From positions 63,115,686-63,179,685 of the forward strand of contig OX392529.1 of the NCBI GenBank assembly GCA_947623455.1: 64,000 nucleotides of DNA. Direction: 5' to 3'. Positions 1-12,000 of the stretch are shown here, piece by piece. The notes below the pieces were generated by a model. That model did not search any database and was not told the origin of the DNA. It saw nothing but the letters and a program-made list of their open reading frames with translations. The stretch is from Mimachlamys varia (lineage: Eukaryota > Mollusca > Bivalvia > Pectinida > Pectinidae). A program made the translations under genes and the position numbers. The first letter of the stretch is position 1, and every line of letters begins with the position of its first letter.

Positions 1-3000
1 CGCGATCAGAGTCTTGGCGAGACTCATCACTGTTCTGACTTTTCTCAAGTGGCGGACTATCTGTCACATTCCCAGGTGGGACGTTCTCGAGAACTACATT
101 GTCGGACACCTTTTGAGTAATCGGTGTGTCTGTGAACACAGGCTCTCTAATGATTCCTGTTAAGTCAGAATTGTCACTAGACTGGGTCTTGCGTTCTGTC
201 AACTGCAAATGTCTACGATTTCTCCAATATACACCTCGGGGTGTTCTGACCTGATACGACCGTCTCTTGTGATCGGCTCTCTCCACTCGTCCTTCCGAAC
301 TCCAGAGTTTTTGTTTGTCGAGTTTGAGTCTAACCGTGTCTCCAGGTTCCAACTCAGGAAGTGAGCGCACTGCATTGTGACGATCATACTGTGATTTGTA
401 TCGTTCCTTATAACTGTGGTCACGCTGCTGCACCGACTTCTTGCTCGGCCACTTCGGGTTAAGCGTCTTGGGCGCGACCGGTACGGTTGTCCTTATCTGT
501 CGACCCATAATCAGCTGACTTGGGCTAGCTCCTGTTGATGCGATAGGCGTGGCTCGATAAGCCATAAGTGCCAGGAATATGTCATTTTGAGCGAGTATGC
601 GTTTAGCAATCTTTACTCCGCTCTCCGCCTGCCCATTTGCCTGAGGGTAGTGCGGACTAGTGAAAGTTTGTATGAAGTTGTACTTCTCTGCGAATTCGTT
701 GAATTCTTGTGACGCGAATTGTGTCCCATTGTCGGAGACCAACTCTTCGGGAACTCCGAAACGAGCAAAGATGTTCTTCAACTTTCCTATAACCTGACCA
801 CTGGTTATATTAGAGAGATGGGCAATTTCTAGGTACCTCGAATAGTAGTCAATAACCACTAAATAACTGTCATTCTTGAAGTCACAAAGATCTGCTGAGA
901 TCTTTTGCCAAGGTCGTGCCGGTAGAGGGGTAACCTTTAGGGGTTCCTTCCTCTGTGTTGGTCTGTGCTCCTGACAGAAACTACAGCTTTCCACTATTTC
1001 CTTGAGATCCTTTCCTATGTTTGGCCACCACACACATGTAGCTGCACGCTCGCGGCACTTGGCTATACCTAGGTGCCCTTCATGGAGTGTATCCAGGGTT
1101 TCCTCACGTAATGTACTCGGTATCACAATCCTTTGTCGGTAGAGCAGTAAATCATCCGAGACTGACAGTTCGTTACGTACTGCAAAGTAACCATCCATCT
1201 CCTCTAGGGAGGTTTCTCGATCCGGCCACCCAGTCTTTGTGAGACATAGGGCTTTCTGAAGGTGAGGATCTTCCAACGAAGCTTGTCGAATCCTAGCCAA
1301 TTTCCTATCTGATATAGGCCTGATGGACTCCACGGAGTCCACGAACACCTCCACATCCTCGTCGATCGGGACCTCCTTTAGCTTGAGGGGGCTCCTCGAT
1401 AGGGTATCTGGAACAACGAGCAGTTTCCCAGGTACGTGTTCAGCGATTGGAGTAAATCTCCTCAAACGCATGAGAAGCCTCTGACACCTCAGGGGCGTCC
1501 GGTCAAGATCCTGTGTGTTGATGAGAGGAACTAAGGGCTTGTGATCAGTGAGAAGTTTAAAAGATTCAAGTCCGACCAAATATCGTTCAAACTTTTCGCA
1601 TGCCCAGACCGATGCGAGGCACTCTTTTTCGATCTGTGCGTACCTTGACTCTGCTGGTGACAAGGTGCGAGAACAGTAAGCCACCGGTTTAATCTCGTCT
1701 CCGTCCATCTGAAACATGGCCCCTCCCAGACCGTAGCTACTTGCGTCGGCACTGACTATGGTTGGTTTACTTGGAGAGTAAAATGCCAAAGTAGGGGTGT
1801 TGGTCAACATTCCTTTTACCCTGTCAAATGCCTGCTGTTGTCTTGGCATCCATTGCCAAACAATGTCAGATTTCAGGAGATCTGTCATGGGTCGCATGAT
1901 GGTAGACAATTCCGGAATGAACCTTCCAAGGTAATTGATCATGCCTATGACCCTTCGTAGCTCAGTTACATCTTTAGGTGCTTCTAGTCCTTTGATTGCT
2001 GCAACACGCTCTGGGTTGACACTTATACCGTCCCCACCAACGACATGGCCAAAGTACTCGAGTTTGGACTTCCCAAACTCGCACTTATCCTTGTTAAGTT
2101 TAAGGCCTGATGCTCGAATCCTGTCTAGGACTTTGGCAAGACGATCGTCATGTTCCTCCTTAGACTTTCCATAGATCAAGGTGTCATCTATAATAGCCTC
2201 GACTCCTTCCAGACCAGTCAACAGCTCTGACATCTTGCGCTGAAATATTTCAGGGGCTGAGGTTATTCCGAACGGAACCCTGCGAAAGGCGAAGCGTCCA
2301 AATGGGGTGATGAATGTAGTGAGCCTGCTGCTATTTACATCCAGGGGTATCTGATAAAACCCGCTACTGGCATCTAACTTGGAGAATACCTTCGCGCCCA
2401 CTAGCTTTGGTGCTATATCATCCAGGGTTGGTAGCATGAAGTGTTCCCTCTTTACAGCTTCATTTAACCGTTTAAGGTCCACACAAATCCTAATTTTCCC
2501 GGTCTTTTTCACCACAGGAACCATGGGAGCGCACCAGTCTGTTGGCTCTGTCACGTTTTCTATGATGCCATCCTGTTCCATTCGACTGAGCTCGGTTTTC
2601 ACCTTTTCGAGTAGTGGAAATGGCACCCGCCTTGAAGCACTAATGCAATATGGAACTGCGTGATCCTTTAATGTTATCTTGACTGGTTCACACGACAGTA
2701 GTCCGGTTGGTCCAAATAAATCATCGGTAACTGCATCAACTCTCACTACCAGTCCCATTTGGTGTGCAGCACTCCTTCCTAGCAGGTTGCTGGAGCTGGC
2801 TCCACCGATCACACATATAGGTAATTTGAATTGTCTCCCCTTGTACTTAACTTGACAGTCAAATTTACCTTCTGATGGAAGGACTCCTCCTCCTGGACCT
2901 TGAAGTATAGAACTGACTGGACTCAAAGCTGGGCGTTGGTTAAGTTGGTTATATGTCTCCCGAGAGATAACAGTAGTGTCCGCCCCAGTATCAATCTTGA

Positions 3001-3880
3001 ATGTTACGGGTGTGTTTCCTACCTTCAGTGTCACCTCCCACGCCTTTTCATAACCATAGCATGAGGTTATTGCTCCGAGAAAGAATTCCTCCCGCTCCGT
3101 CACTTCCTTTATATCCTTTTTCGACCGACAGCAGCACGCGAAGTGATCCATCTTATTACAAGATCTACATCGCCTCCCTATAGCTGGACATTTTTCCTGT
3201 CCGTGGCTGCGAGCACACCGTGAACATGCACCCTTTTCACTGCGAGACTGTTTATTGTATGACTGACCTTGTGCTTGATGTTGTGTAGTTGGGTTGTTTT
3301 TCTTTTTGAATTGTCTCCCTTTTCTCACCTCTTCCACGTGTTGTTTTTGTCCTCCTTGGTCCTTAATCTGTGTTTTCACCAACTCGGCCTGCCTTGCCGT
3401 TTGAATAGCTCCTTCTAATGTTAGATCAGCTTTCATTTGTAGTTTTTCTGAGATATGTCTGTCCGAAATTCCTATGACTACTCTATCTCTGATGAACTCA
3501 TCTTGTGATGTAAAATCGCAATGTTCCGCTATTTCATATAATGCTCTCACGAATCCCTCAACAGACTCGCCGGGGGCCTGACTCCGCTGGTGGAACCGCG
3601 CCCTCTCGTGGATTATATTTCGTTTGGGAATGAAATAGTTGTCGAACTTTTCAATGACCTTGTCATATTTATCTTCATCGCCGGCCACATTGAACACTAA
3701 AGTTTTAAAAACATGTTCTGCCTGACTGCCCATTGCGTAAATTAATGCACTTATCTGTACAACGTCCTCATCCTTATGAAGTTTGGTTGCGGTGCGGTAG
3801 CGAGCAAATCTCGTTCGCCAATCATTCCATCCGCTTGGTCGGCTGAAATCGAACTTCTCTGGGGCCTGGAACTTTGCCAT
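1..3880 (-). CDS. Gypsy gag-pol polyprotein, C-terminus off window
   Basis: A single frame opens at ATG 3880 and stays open for 1293 codons to the window edge; I checked every codon for in-frame stops and found none. Order of domains: gag; two zinc knuckles at about residues 218-245 (CSRCARSHGQEKC, then a second CX2C..H..C set); aspartic protease near residue 295 (IDTGADTTVIS); reverse transcriptase with IIDDTLIYG near residue 564, where the usual Y of YxDD is I; RNase H (VSADASSYGLGG); integrase HHCC zinc domain; integrase core with ADLCDF, SDNGTQF and ANGQAESG; and a C-terminal GPY/F-like region. Gag and pol are in one frame with no frameshift. It copies the element through RNA. The intact frame suggests recent activity. 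The start is the first ATG, 70 nt after the LTR. Confidence 0.94.
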   Translation of the reverse strand, partial: MAKFQAPEKFDFSRPSGWNDWRTRFARYRTATKLHKDEDVVQISALIYAMGSQAEHVFKTLVFNVAGDEDKYDKVIEKFDNYFIPKRNIIHERARFHQRSQAPGESVEGFVRALYEIAEHCDFTSQDEFIRDRVVIGISDRHISEKLQMKADLTLEGAIQTARQAELVKTQIKDQGGQKQHVEEVRKGRQFKKKNNPTTQHQAQGQSYNKQSRSEKGACSRCARSHGQEKCPAIGRRCRSCNKMDHFACCCRSKKDIKEVTEREEFFLGAITSCYGYEKAWEVTLKVGNTPVTFKIDTGADTTVISRETYNQLNQRPALSPVSSILQGPGGGVLPSEGKFDCQVKYKGRQFKLPICVIGGASSSNLLGRSAAHQMGLVVRVDAVTDDLFGPTGLLSCEPVKITLKDHAVPYCISASRRVPFPLLEKVKTELSRMEQDGIIENVTEPTDWCAPMVPVVKKTGKIRICVDLKRLNEAVKREHFMLPTLDDIAPKLVGAKVFSKLDASSGFYQIPLDVNSSRLTTFITPFGRFAFRRVPFGITSAPEIFQRKMSELLTGLEGVEAIIDDTLIYGKSKEEHDDRLAKVLDRIRASGLKLNKDKCEFGKSKLEYFGHVVGGDGISVNPERVAAIKGLEAPKDVTELRRVIGMINYLGRFIPELSTIMRPMTDLLKSDIVWQWMPRQQQAFDRVKGMLTNTPTLAFYSPSKPTIVSADASSYGLGGAMFQMDGDEIKPVAYCSRTLSPAESRYAQIEKECLASVWACEKFERYLVGLESFKLLTDHKPLVPLINTQDLDRTPLRCQRLLMRLRRFTPIAEHVPGKLLVVPDTLSRSPLKLKEVPIDEDVEVFVDSVESIRPISDRKLARIRQASLEDPHLQKALCLTKTGWPDRETSLEEMDGYFAVRNELSVSDDLLLYRQRIVIPSTLREETLDTLHEGHLGIAKCRERAATCVWWPNIGKDLKEIVESCSFCQEHRPTQRKEPLKVTPLPARPWQKISADLCDFKNDSYLVVIDYYSRYLEIAHLSNITSGQVIGKLKNIFARFGVPEELVSDNGTQFASQEFNEFAEKYNFIQTFTSPHYPQANGQAESGVKIAKRILAQNDIFLALMAYRATPIASTGASPSQLIMGRQIRTTVPVAPKTLNPKWPSKKSVQQRDHSYKERYKSQYDRHNAVRSLPELEPGDTVRLKLDKQKLWSSEGRVERADHKRRSYQVRTPRGVYWRNRRHLQLTERKTQSSDNSDLTGIIREPVFTDTPITQKVSDNVVLENVPPGNVTDSPPLEKSQNSDESRQDSDR

Positions 3881-3932
3881 CTGGACAAATCGATGTTGTA
3901 GTTCCTATTTACTACCAGGAAGTAACTGCACT

Positions 3933-3950
3933 TGCCTCAATCTGACACCA
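3933..3950 (-). other. Primer-binding site of the minus-strand Gypsy
   Basis: On the minus strand the LTR ends in CA and is followed at once by TGGTGTCAGATTGAGGCA, which begins with TGG as expected for pairing with a tRNA 3' CCA end. Which tRNA is used was not determined. Confidence 0.75.
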
Positions 3951-4324
3951 TGTTGTGATATTCAATCTTAATCATCACTGGACAAGTGCTCTGGCTGAAT
4001 CCATTTATTGAACTAACACATGTCGTCTTACATCCGGTACATACATAGTACTGCGCAAAGGCAACAACGGGTCATCAAACGAACCTAGACTTACACAAGT
4101 CCCATAATACTAACACAGTTACAAATTAAGCTACTAGATCTATAGGCCTAAGGATGTACATATTGATATTGGGGCTTTAGCTATATATAGGAACATATAA
4201 GCTGTAGGCATATTTTATTTATATAGGCCATGGCCAATATATTATATAATATAAGCGTTCGTCGTACGATCGTGATCACCCAAACCTTTGTAAATCTTCC
4301 TATATTACAAGCGCCACCGTAACA
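3951..4324 (-). repeat. 5' LTR of the minus-strand Gypsy (374 bp)
   Basis: On the plus strand it runs from TGTTGTGATA to CCGTAACA, so the LTR has TG...CA ends with a short TGTT/AACA inverted repeat. On the minus strand it contains a TATATATAG stretch near 4182-4190 and an AATAAA signal at 4009-4004, placed as promoter and polyadenylation signal. The partner LTR is off window, so the 374-bp limit rests on the TG/CA ends and the primer site. Confidence 0.85.
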
Positions 4325-5974
4325 TTGAAGTGTTTACATCCTCAAAGTCATGTGATCTGACTGGACGTAAAACTGGGGAAACTGGGGATTTCTATGTTCC
4401 TAGAATTTCTTCTTAGGTACAAGCTAGGGAAATCATGGTAAGGCGAGTCAATTTATTCTGACAGAGATATTACATTGTTTTTAGGAGGCAAAGTCACAGA
4501 AGTGCGTAGCTTTTGCTTAAATGCAAAGTTCTACGACTACTGTAGCTGACCTAAATCAGTAAATGTTACATTATTCAATCAAATGTTGCCCTTACCTATT
4601 TTCTGTTTGTTTATTTTCATATTACCATCAGATTAAAACAAAACCATCACAATTGTGAAACATATTATTATGTTAGATCAACTTTGTATTAGCACATTGT
4701 ATTAATTTCCACATGTTTCATCTAGACACCAGACCAGCTGTAGATATTTTGACGTACAGCTAGATGTACCATACATCAGACATGTACATGTACGACGATA
4801 ATACAAATTCATTACACTATTTAGTGATACATAACCAATTCATATTGTAGTGATATCACCAATTCATTATAGTGATATTTCCAATTCATTGAATTTGTAG
4901 TGATGGACTAACCATGCCAATTCATTATAGTGATGTCACAAATTCATTCTAGCTCTATGTAAAGTGATATCAGCAATTCACCAATTTGTAGTGATAGACT
5001 ACATGTATCACCAATTCATAGTAGTGATATATATCATCCGTTCATTATAGCTATCATCGATTCATTGTTATTATAGTGATACATATATAATCACTTGTTC
5101 TTTTATGATTTCAAAATATTTTATTATTGATACATTCAACAAATTAACAAGAAAAACAAAAGAATTAGTAAACATCTGTATCAATAAATGGATTAGACAA
5201 CAGGCTAAGCCTATATTAGTCTTTTCCAAAACTTGTTCAGTGATTGTTTGGTGATATCGGTCACTAATTCATTCGGAAACTCAGGCTAACTTTAATTGTA
5301 TATATACATGTAACTGAGAATTTTACTCTTTTAAGGGTACATGTGTAGCTTCCCATAGTGATATAAATTTCCTTCAAACAATTGGCCTTGACCTAATTTA
5401 TAACCTAACTATAATACATGTATATGACATGAAACTATTAGACACTATATTCACCTTTTATGCATTGGTAGTTATTTCAGTATTACATAGAATCTATTTA
5501 TAAAACTATTGATTCTTTAACTTTCATCTCAAATTCTAGACAGGGCATATCCAACATGGCGGGAACTAGCTTTTACAAAAGCAGGGCTTTATCAGGGGTT
5601 TTTTACACTGTAGCTGTTCTCGCAAAGTATAAAAGCTAACGCTAGAGCAGCCAAATTCATGTTATATGTGTATCGTGGGATGAATACCTATAATATATAT
5701 ATGCATCACACTCGTCACAAGCATTTTAGCTATTTTTGTAATTTTGGAGTAAAAACCTCCGAATTCTGGACTCAGAAGAAAAATCAATGTTTCTCTCAAA
5801 GTATGAAAGCTATATAGACTCAGCTGCCAAACGTGGATTATAGGTTTTAATTGTTGGATTTGTAAAATGCATATGATAATGACAAAGCAGGGCAGTTACA
5901 CTTACATTTTACTGATATGTGTGTTGTAAACTGTACTTTCAGTCCTTTACAATTGAGTGACTTGTTATTTTCAG
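4325..5974. other. Non-coding host DNA with a degenerate AT-rich repeat
   Basis: AT-rich sequence with no supported exon. From about 4826 to 5100 a degenerate unit built on CAATTCATTATAGTGATATC recurs roughly ten times. The first coding exon of the downstream sorting nexin gene may lie here or farther left; an ATGGCGGG at 5556 was considered but has no convincing donor. Confidence 0.6.
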
Positions 5975-6061
5975 TCATCAGTTGACGTTTGTGTGAGGAA
6001 TCCAGTCACACACAACACCTGGGACAAGGGCCGCTACATCACCTATGAGATCGCAATCAAG
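5975..6061 (+). CDS. SNX-like exon A (PX domain start)
   Basis: Acceptor TTATTTTCAG just before 5975 and donor AAG|GTAGGT at 6061. It encodes 29 codons in phase 0, with VRNPVTHNTWDKGRYITYEI, matching the first strands of a PX domain. Confidence 0.85.
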
Positions 6062-9000
6062 GTAGGTCTGAAAACACAAACATTCTTGAGTTCTGATCTT
6101 TGTTTCTTGACAAATGTTCTTGAAGAAGGTTTGAAATTTGTTCGAAATTTTCTACGTTGTTAGTACTGGACACAAAGCTCATGTTCAGACTTAAAAATTG
6201 CTTTTACATTTGTATACGCTCGTCAAAATTTAGGGGACATGTACACTAATGTACATGTATTATGGCATGGCATTGTCATTCTGTACAACATAAACCAGCT
6301 TTTATTTGTCTAGAGATCTCCTCCCACAGATTTCAACCGATCTCTTTCAAACTTAATGCATTTATTAAACAAGACTCAAAGTTGTGTTTTCCTGATCCCA
6401 AGACCATAAAACAATCATAAACTAAATTTTTGCTCTGCCAATCAATTATCACATTACTGAACTTACATTGAATAGCTTGTAGATTGGAGTTGAAAACGTG
6501 GTCAAATACTATGCCTACATTGAATAGCTTGTAGATCGAAGTTGAAGACTTGGTCAAATTCTGTACCTATGTTGAATAACTTGTAGATCGGAGTTGAAGA
6601 CTTGGTCAAATTCTGTACCTACATTGAATAGCTTGTAGATCGAAGTTGAAGACATGGTTGAATATGGTACCAACATTGAATAGCTTGTAGATCGAAGTTG
6701 AAGACATGGTTGAATACGATACCGACAAAAAATGGCTCGACGATCGGAGTCATAGACACAGTCTAATACTGAGTTTCCTTTTCAGACAACCAACTGTGCT
6801 TTTAGTTTGTCTGAATCTCTTACCCGCAGACGGTATTCTGAATTCGAATGGCTGAGGAAGAGGCTTCGTTTACACCATCCATTGTTGTAAGTAAATGTAG
6901 ACACACTTATCTATGCATATTTTATTGACATCATACAAAATAGGTACAATCAAGAAATACAGAATTTCCAGGTGAGTGATTCAGTCTGTATCCAGGCTTT
7001 CTATTGTGATAGACGCTGTATCCAGGACATTCTATTGTGATAGACGCTGTATCCAGGACATTCTATTGTCTGTATCCAGGCTGTATATCCAGGCTTTCTA
7101 TTGTGAAAGATGCTGTATCGTGGGCATTCTATTGTGATAGATGCTGTATCCTGGACATTCTATTGTGATACAGTCTGTATCCAGGCTTTCTATTGAGATA
7201 GATGCTGTATCCAGGACATTCTATTGTTATAGAGGCTGTATCCAGGCTTTCTATTGTGATACAGTCTGTATCCAGGCTTTCTATTGTGATATATGCTGTA
7301 TCCTGGACATTCTATTGTGATTGACGCTGTATACAGGACATTCTATTGTGATAGATGCTGTATCCTGGACATTCTATTGTGATAGATGCTGTATCCAGGA
7401 CATTCTATTGTGATATATGCTGTATCCAGGCTTTCTATTGTGATACAGTCCGTATTCAGGCTTTCTATTGTGATAGATGCTGTATCTAGGCTTTCTATTG
7501 TGATAGAGGCTGTATCCAGGCTTTCTATTGTGATAGATGCTGTATCCTGGACATTCTATTGTGATAGACGCTGTATCCAGGACATTCTATTGTCTGTATC
7601 CAGGCTGTATCTAGGACATTCTGGTGTACAGGCTAGATTTAATATAATATTTTTTTGGCATTGTAGAAAACCTCCACCACTGCCACCAAAGAAAATCTTC
7701 GGGGATCGGTTTGATGCTGACTTTGTAGCATTCAGAATGAAAGGTCTGGAGATCTTCCTCAACAAGTAAGTCAAAGGCTTTGTTTTCTGTGGAAGGTCTT
7801 AGTGTGTGATCTTCCTCAACAAGTAAGTCAAAGGCTTTGTTTTCTGTGGAAGGTCTTAGTGTGTCATCTTCCTCTACAAGTAAGCCAAAGGCTTTGTTTT
7901 CTGTGGAAGGTCTTAGTGTGTGATCTTCCTCAACAAGTAAGCCAAAGGCTTTGTTTTCTGTGGAAGGTCTTAGTGTGTGATCTTCCTCAACAAGTAAGCC
8001 AAAGGCTTTGTTTTCTGTGGAAGGTCTTAGTGTGTGATCTTCCTCAACAAGTAAGCCAAAGGCTTTGTTTTCTGTGGAAGGTCTTAGTGTGTGATCTTCC
8101 TCAACAAGTAAGCCAAAGGCTTTGTTTTCTGTGGAAGATCTTAGTGTGTGATCTTCCTCAACGAGTACGCCAAAGGCTTTGTTTTCTGTGGAAGGTCTTA
8201 GTGTGTGATCTTCCTCAACAAGTAAGTCAAAGGCTTTGTTCTCTGTGGAAGGTCTTAGTGTGTGATCTTCCTCAACAAGTAAGTCAAAGGCTTTGTTTTC
8301 TGTGGAAGGTCTTAGTGTGTGATCTTCCTCAACAAGTAAGCCAAAGGCTTTGTTTTCTGTGGAAGGTCTTAGTGTGGGATCTTCCTCAACACGTAAGTCA
8401 AAGGTTTTGTTTTCTGTGGAAGATCTTCATGTGTGATCTTCCTCAACAAGTAAGTCAAAGGCTTTGTTCTCTGTGGAAGATCTTAGTGTGTGATCTTCCT
8501 CTACAAGTAAGTCAAAGGCTTTGTTTTCTGTGGAAGGTCTTAATGTGTGATCTTCCTCAACAAGTAAGTCAAAGGCTTTGTTTTCTGTGGAAGGTCTTAG
8601 TGTGTGATCTTCCTCAACAAGTAAGTCAAAGGCTTTGTTTTCTGTGGAAGATCTTAGTGTTTGATCTTCCTCTACAAGTAAGCCAAAGGCTTTGTTTTCT
8701 GTGGAAGGTCTTAGTGTGTGATCTTCCTCAACAAGTAAGCCAAAGGCTTTGTTTTCTGTGGAAGGTCTTAGTGTGTGATCTTCTTCAACAAGTAAGCCAA
8801 AGGCTTTGTTTTCTGTGGAAGGTCTTAGTGTGTGATCTTCCTCAACAAGTAAGCCAAAGGCTTTGTTTTCTGTGGAAGGTCTTAGTGTGTGATCTTCCTC
8901 AAAAAGTAAGCCAAAGGCTTTGTTTTCTGTGGAAGATCTTAGTGTGTGATCTTCCTCAACAAGTAAGTCAAAGGCTTTGTTTTCTGTGGAAGGTCTTAGT

Positions 9001-12000
9001 GTGTGATCTTCCTCTACAAGTAAGTCAAAGGCTTTGTTCTCTGTGGAAGGTCTTAGTGTGTCATCTTCCTCAACAAGTAAGTCAAAGGCTTTGTTTTCTG
9101 TGGAAGGTCTTAGTGTGTGATCTTCCTCAACAAGTAAGTCAAAGGCTTTGTTTTCTGTGGAAGGTCTAAATGTGTGATCTTCCTCAACAAGTAAGTCAAA
9201 GGCTTTGTTTTCTGTGGAAGGTCTTAGTGTGTGATCTTCCTCAACAAGTAAGTCAAAGGCTTTGTTTTCTGTGGAAGGTCTTAGTTTTTGATCTTCCTCA
9301 ACAAGTAAGTCAAAGGCTTTGTTTTCTGTGGAAGGTCTTAGTGTGTGATCTTCCTCAACAAGTAAGTCAAAGGCTTTGTTTTCTGTGGAAGGTCTTAGTG
9401 TGTGATCTTCCTCAACAAGTAAGTCAAAGGCTTTGTTTTCTGTGGAAGGTCTTAGTGTGTGATCTTCCTCAACAAGTAAGTCAAAGGCTTTGTTTTCTGT
9501 GGAAGGTCTTAGTGTGTGATCTTCCTCAACAAGTAAGTCAGAGGCTTTGTTTTCTGTGGAAGGTCTTAGTGTGTGATCTTCCTCAACAAGTAAGTCAAAG
9601 GCTTTGTTTTCTGTGGAAGGTCTTAGTGTGTGATCTTCCTCAACAAGTAAGTCAAAGGCTTTGTTTTCTGTGGAAGATCTTAGTGTGTGATCTTCCTCAA
9701 CAAGTAAGTCAAATGCTTTGTTTTCTGTGGAAGGTCTTAGTGTGTGATCTTCCTCAACAAGTAAGTTAGAGGCTTTGTTCTCTGTGGAAGGTCTTCGTGT
9801 GTGATCTTCCTCAACAAGTAAGTCAAAGGCTTTGTTTTCTGTGGAAGATCTTAGTGTGTGATCTTCCTCAACAAGTAAGTTAGAGGCTTTGTTCTCTGTG
9901 GAAGGTCTTAGTGTGTGATCTTCCTCAACAAGTAAGCCAAAGGCTTTGTTTTCTGCGGAAGATCTTAGTGTGTGATCTTCCTCAACAAGTAAGCCAAAGG
10001 CTTTGTTCTCTGTGGAAGGTCTTAGTGTGTGATCTTCCTCAACAAGTAAGCCAAAGGCTTTGTTTTCTGCGGAAGATCTTAGTGTGTGATCTTCCTCAAC
10101 AAGTAAGCCAAAGGCTTTGTTTTCTGTGGAAGGTCTTAGTGTGCGATCTTCCTCAACAAGTAAGCCAAAGGCTTTGTTTTCTGTGGAAGGTCTTAATGTG
10201 TGATCTTCCTCAACAAGTAAGTTAGAGGCTTTGTTTTCTGTGGAAGGTCTTAGTGTGTGATCTTCCTCAACAAGTAAGCCAAAGGCTTTGTTTTCTGTGG
10301 AAGGTCTTAGTGTGTGACCTTCAGTAGAAAGGTATGGGTTAATATATAAGCTGTCCATATCTAAATGTATGATGTTTAGTATAGGGCAATGAAATAAACC
10401 TGTTTTTTCTTCTGTTGTTGTCTACAATGTAGCTGTCCTTGTCCAATGCCTTATTACACCTATTATTTTCCTGATGTCTAGGTTACTGGAGGTGAAGCTG
10501 TTCGTGTCCGATGCCTTATTACACTTGTTCATACAGTCAGATCTTACATGTAAGGATATTGATGATGTCATGGAAGGTAAAATGGAGGCTGATGTTATAG
10601 ACCACATATGGCAAAGTGGCGGGATCAAGGAAAACTGCAGGTACAGTGCTGAAGTCCAGTAATCGGCTCCGTATATTCTGGTCTTTGTTTTGGCTAATGA
10701 GGATGTGAAATTTTTACCTTTGCATTGACTTAGATTTAAAGGCTGTTGTGGTTGTCTATGTATGACTTAGATTTAAAGGCTTTTGTGGTTGTCTATGTAT
10801 GACTTAGATTTAAAGGCTTTTGTGGTTGTCTATGTATGGCTTAGATTTAAAGGCTGTTGTGGTTGTCTATGTATCAGTCTTTCCTTGTTGGGTATAGTTA
10901 TATAACCTCTGTGAAGAAGGGATATCTTTCTCTTGTGCTGCTTGAAGGTGTCGTCTTGTGTCTTTACTGGGCCCCAAGAACAAGGAGTTTAAATTGCCCA
11001 CTGCCTTACCTAAAAAGGATATTTTATCTGAGAAGCTGGACAAACATGTTCTAAGGCGTGAATCTACAAGTTCCTTGTAGTCTAGAAGTACAGGCCCACA
11101 TACACACATACACACATACACACATACACACATACACATGTACACATGTACTGTCCCAATTATTGGCACGTCCCATAGGTGGTAGGGGTGAGGGGGACTT
11201 CCTGATGATAAGAATTTCATTGTCATATTCACTATAGATGAGCGTTCCTAGAAATGAGCTATGTGTCATAATTGTTGGATTTCTTCGATTGCTATGACAG
11301 AGATTTCAACAAGAATGCTGTACATGTGATGGAAACAAAGTCGGTTGCTGTCGGCCCTGTAGATGAACCAGACGAGGATGCGAGAAGCAGTATTAGCGAC
11401 AGCAGTGTGGATTTCTTTACTGACAGTAACAGCTCGTCTGTGACCGAGGAGGAGTTCGGCTCATTTCCACCTCTCACAGTGGTGATAGACAACAGTGGCA
11501 GCGAGTCTGCAACAAGTCAGGTGACATCTACAGCAACCAATGAAAGGGCAGGATCACAATTAGGCGAGAAAGACACGACAACCAATGTAGAATCTGACAT
11601 ATTTGTTGATAAGATGAGACAAAATGGTGAGACTGAATATCGTGAAGAAAACAGTGTTGAAGAAGACATGGATTCTGACATAGAAGTGTTGAGTAACGTT
11701 GTGTCGGGTACCAGTGAGAATGAACGGACATGTAATCAGACCTCACCTTGTAAATCAGAATCAGACAGTCCTCAACAAACTCACGTCACTGGTCATATGA
11801 GTTACAGCATTAACGGTGATATATGCTGACGTAAGGCATACATAGTCAAAAGTTAACGATGATATATACTGACGTTAGGCATACATTGTGAAAAGTTAAC
11901 AGTGATATACACTGACGTAAGGCATATATAGTGAAAAGTCAACGGTGATATATACTGACGTTAGGCATACATTGTGAAAAGTTAACAGTGATATACACTG

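Larger units (their letters stand above)
1..4324 (-). mobile_element. Ty3/Gypsy LTR retrotransposon, 5' part (3' end off window)
   Basis: A minus-strand element made of an LTR (3951-4324), a primer-binding site next to it and a gag-pol frame that runs to base 1. The paired zinc knuckles followed by protease, RT, RNase H and integrase fit the K02A2.6/Mag-type Gypsy lineage common in invertebrates (family knowledge). The 3' LTR is beyond the window, so target duplication and LTR identity cannot be judged here. Host flank begins at 4325. Confidence 0.93.

Noticed and set aside
5556..5640. ATGGCGGG as first exon of the SNX-like gene
   Set aside because: No good donor in phase 0 follows; kept only as a possibility.
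7802..9169. 455-codon plus-strand frame (and 9170-9769, 9911-10225) with a 19-residue repeat
   Set aside because: It is the 57-bp minisatellite read in a frame without stops; it lies in an intron of the SNX-like gene and has no unique sequence.
8427..10358. 643-codon minus-strand frame with a TLRPSTENKAF repeat
   Set aside because: Same array on the other strand. The period is a multiple of three, so open frames are expected on both strands. No promoter or non-repeat coding part.
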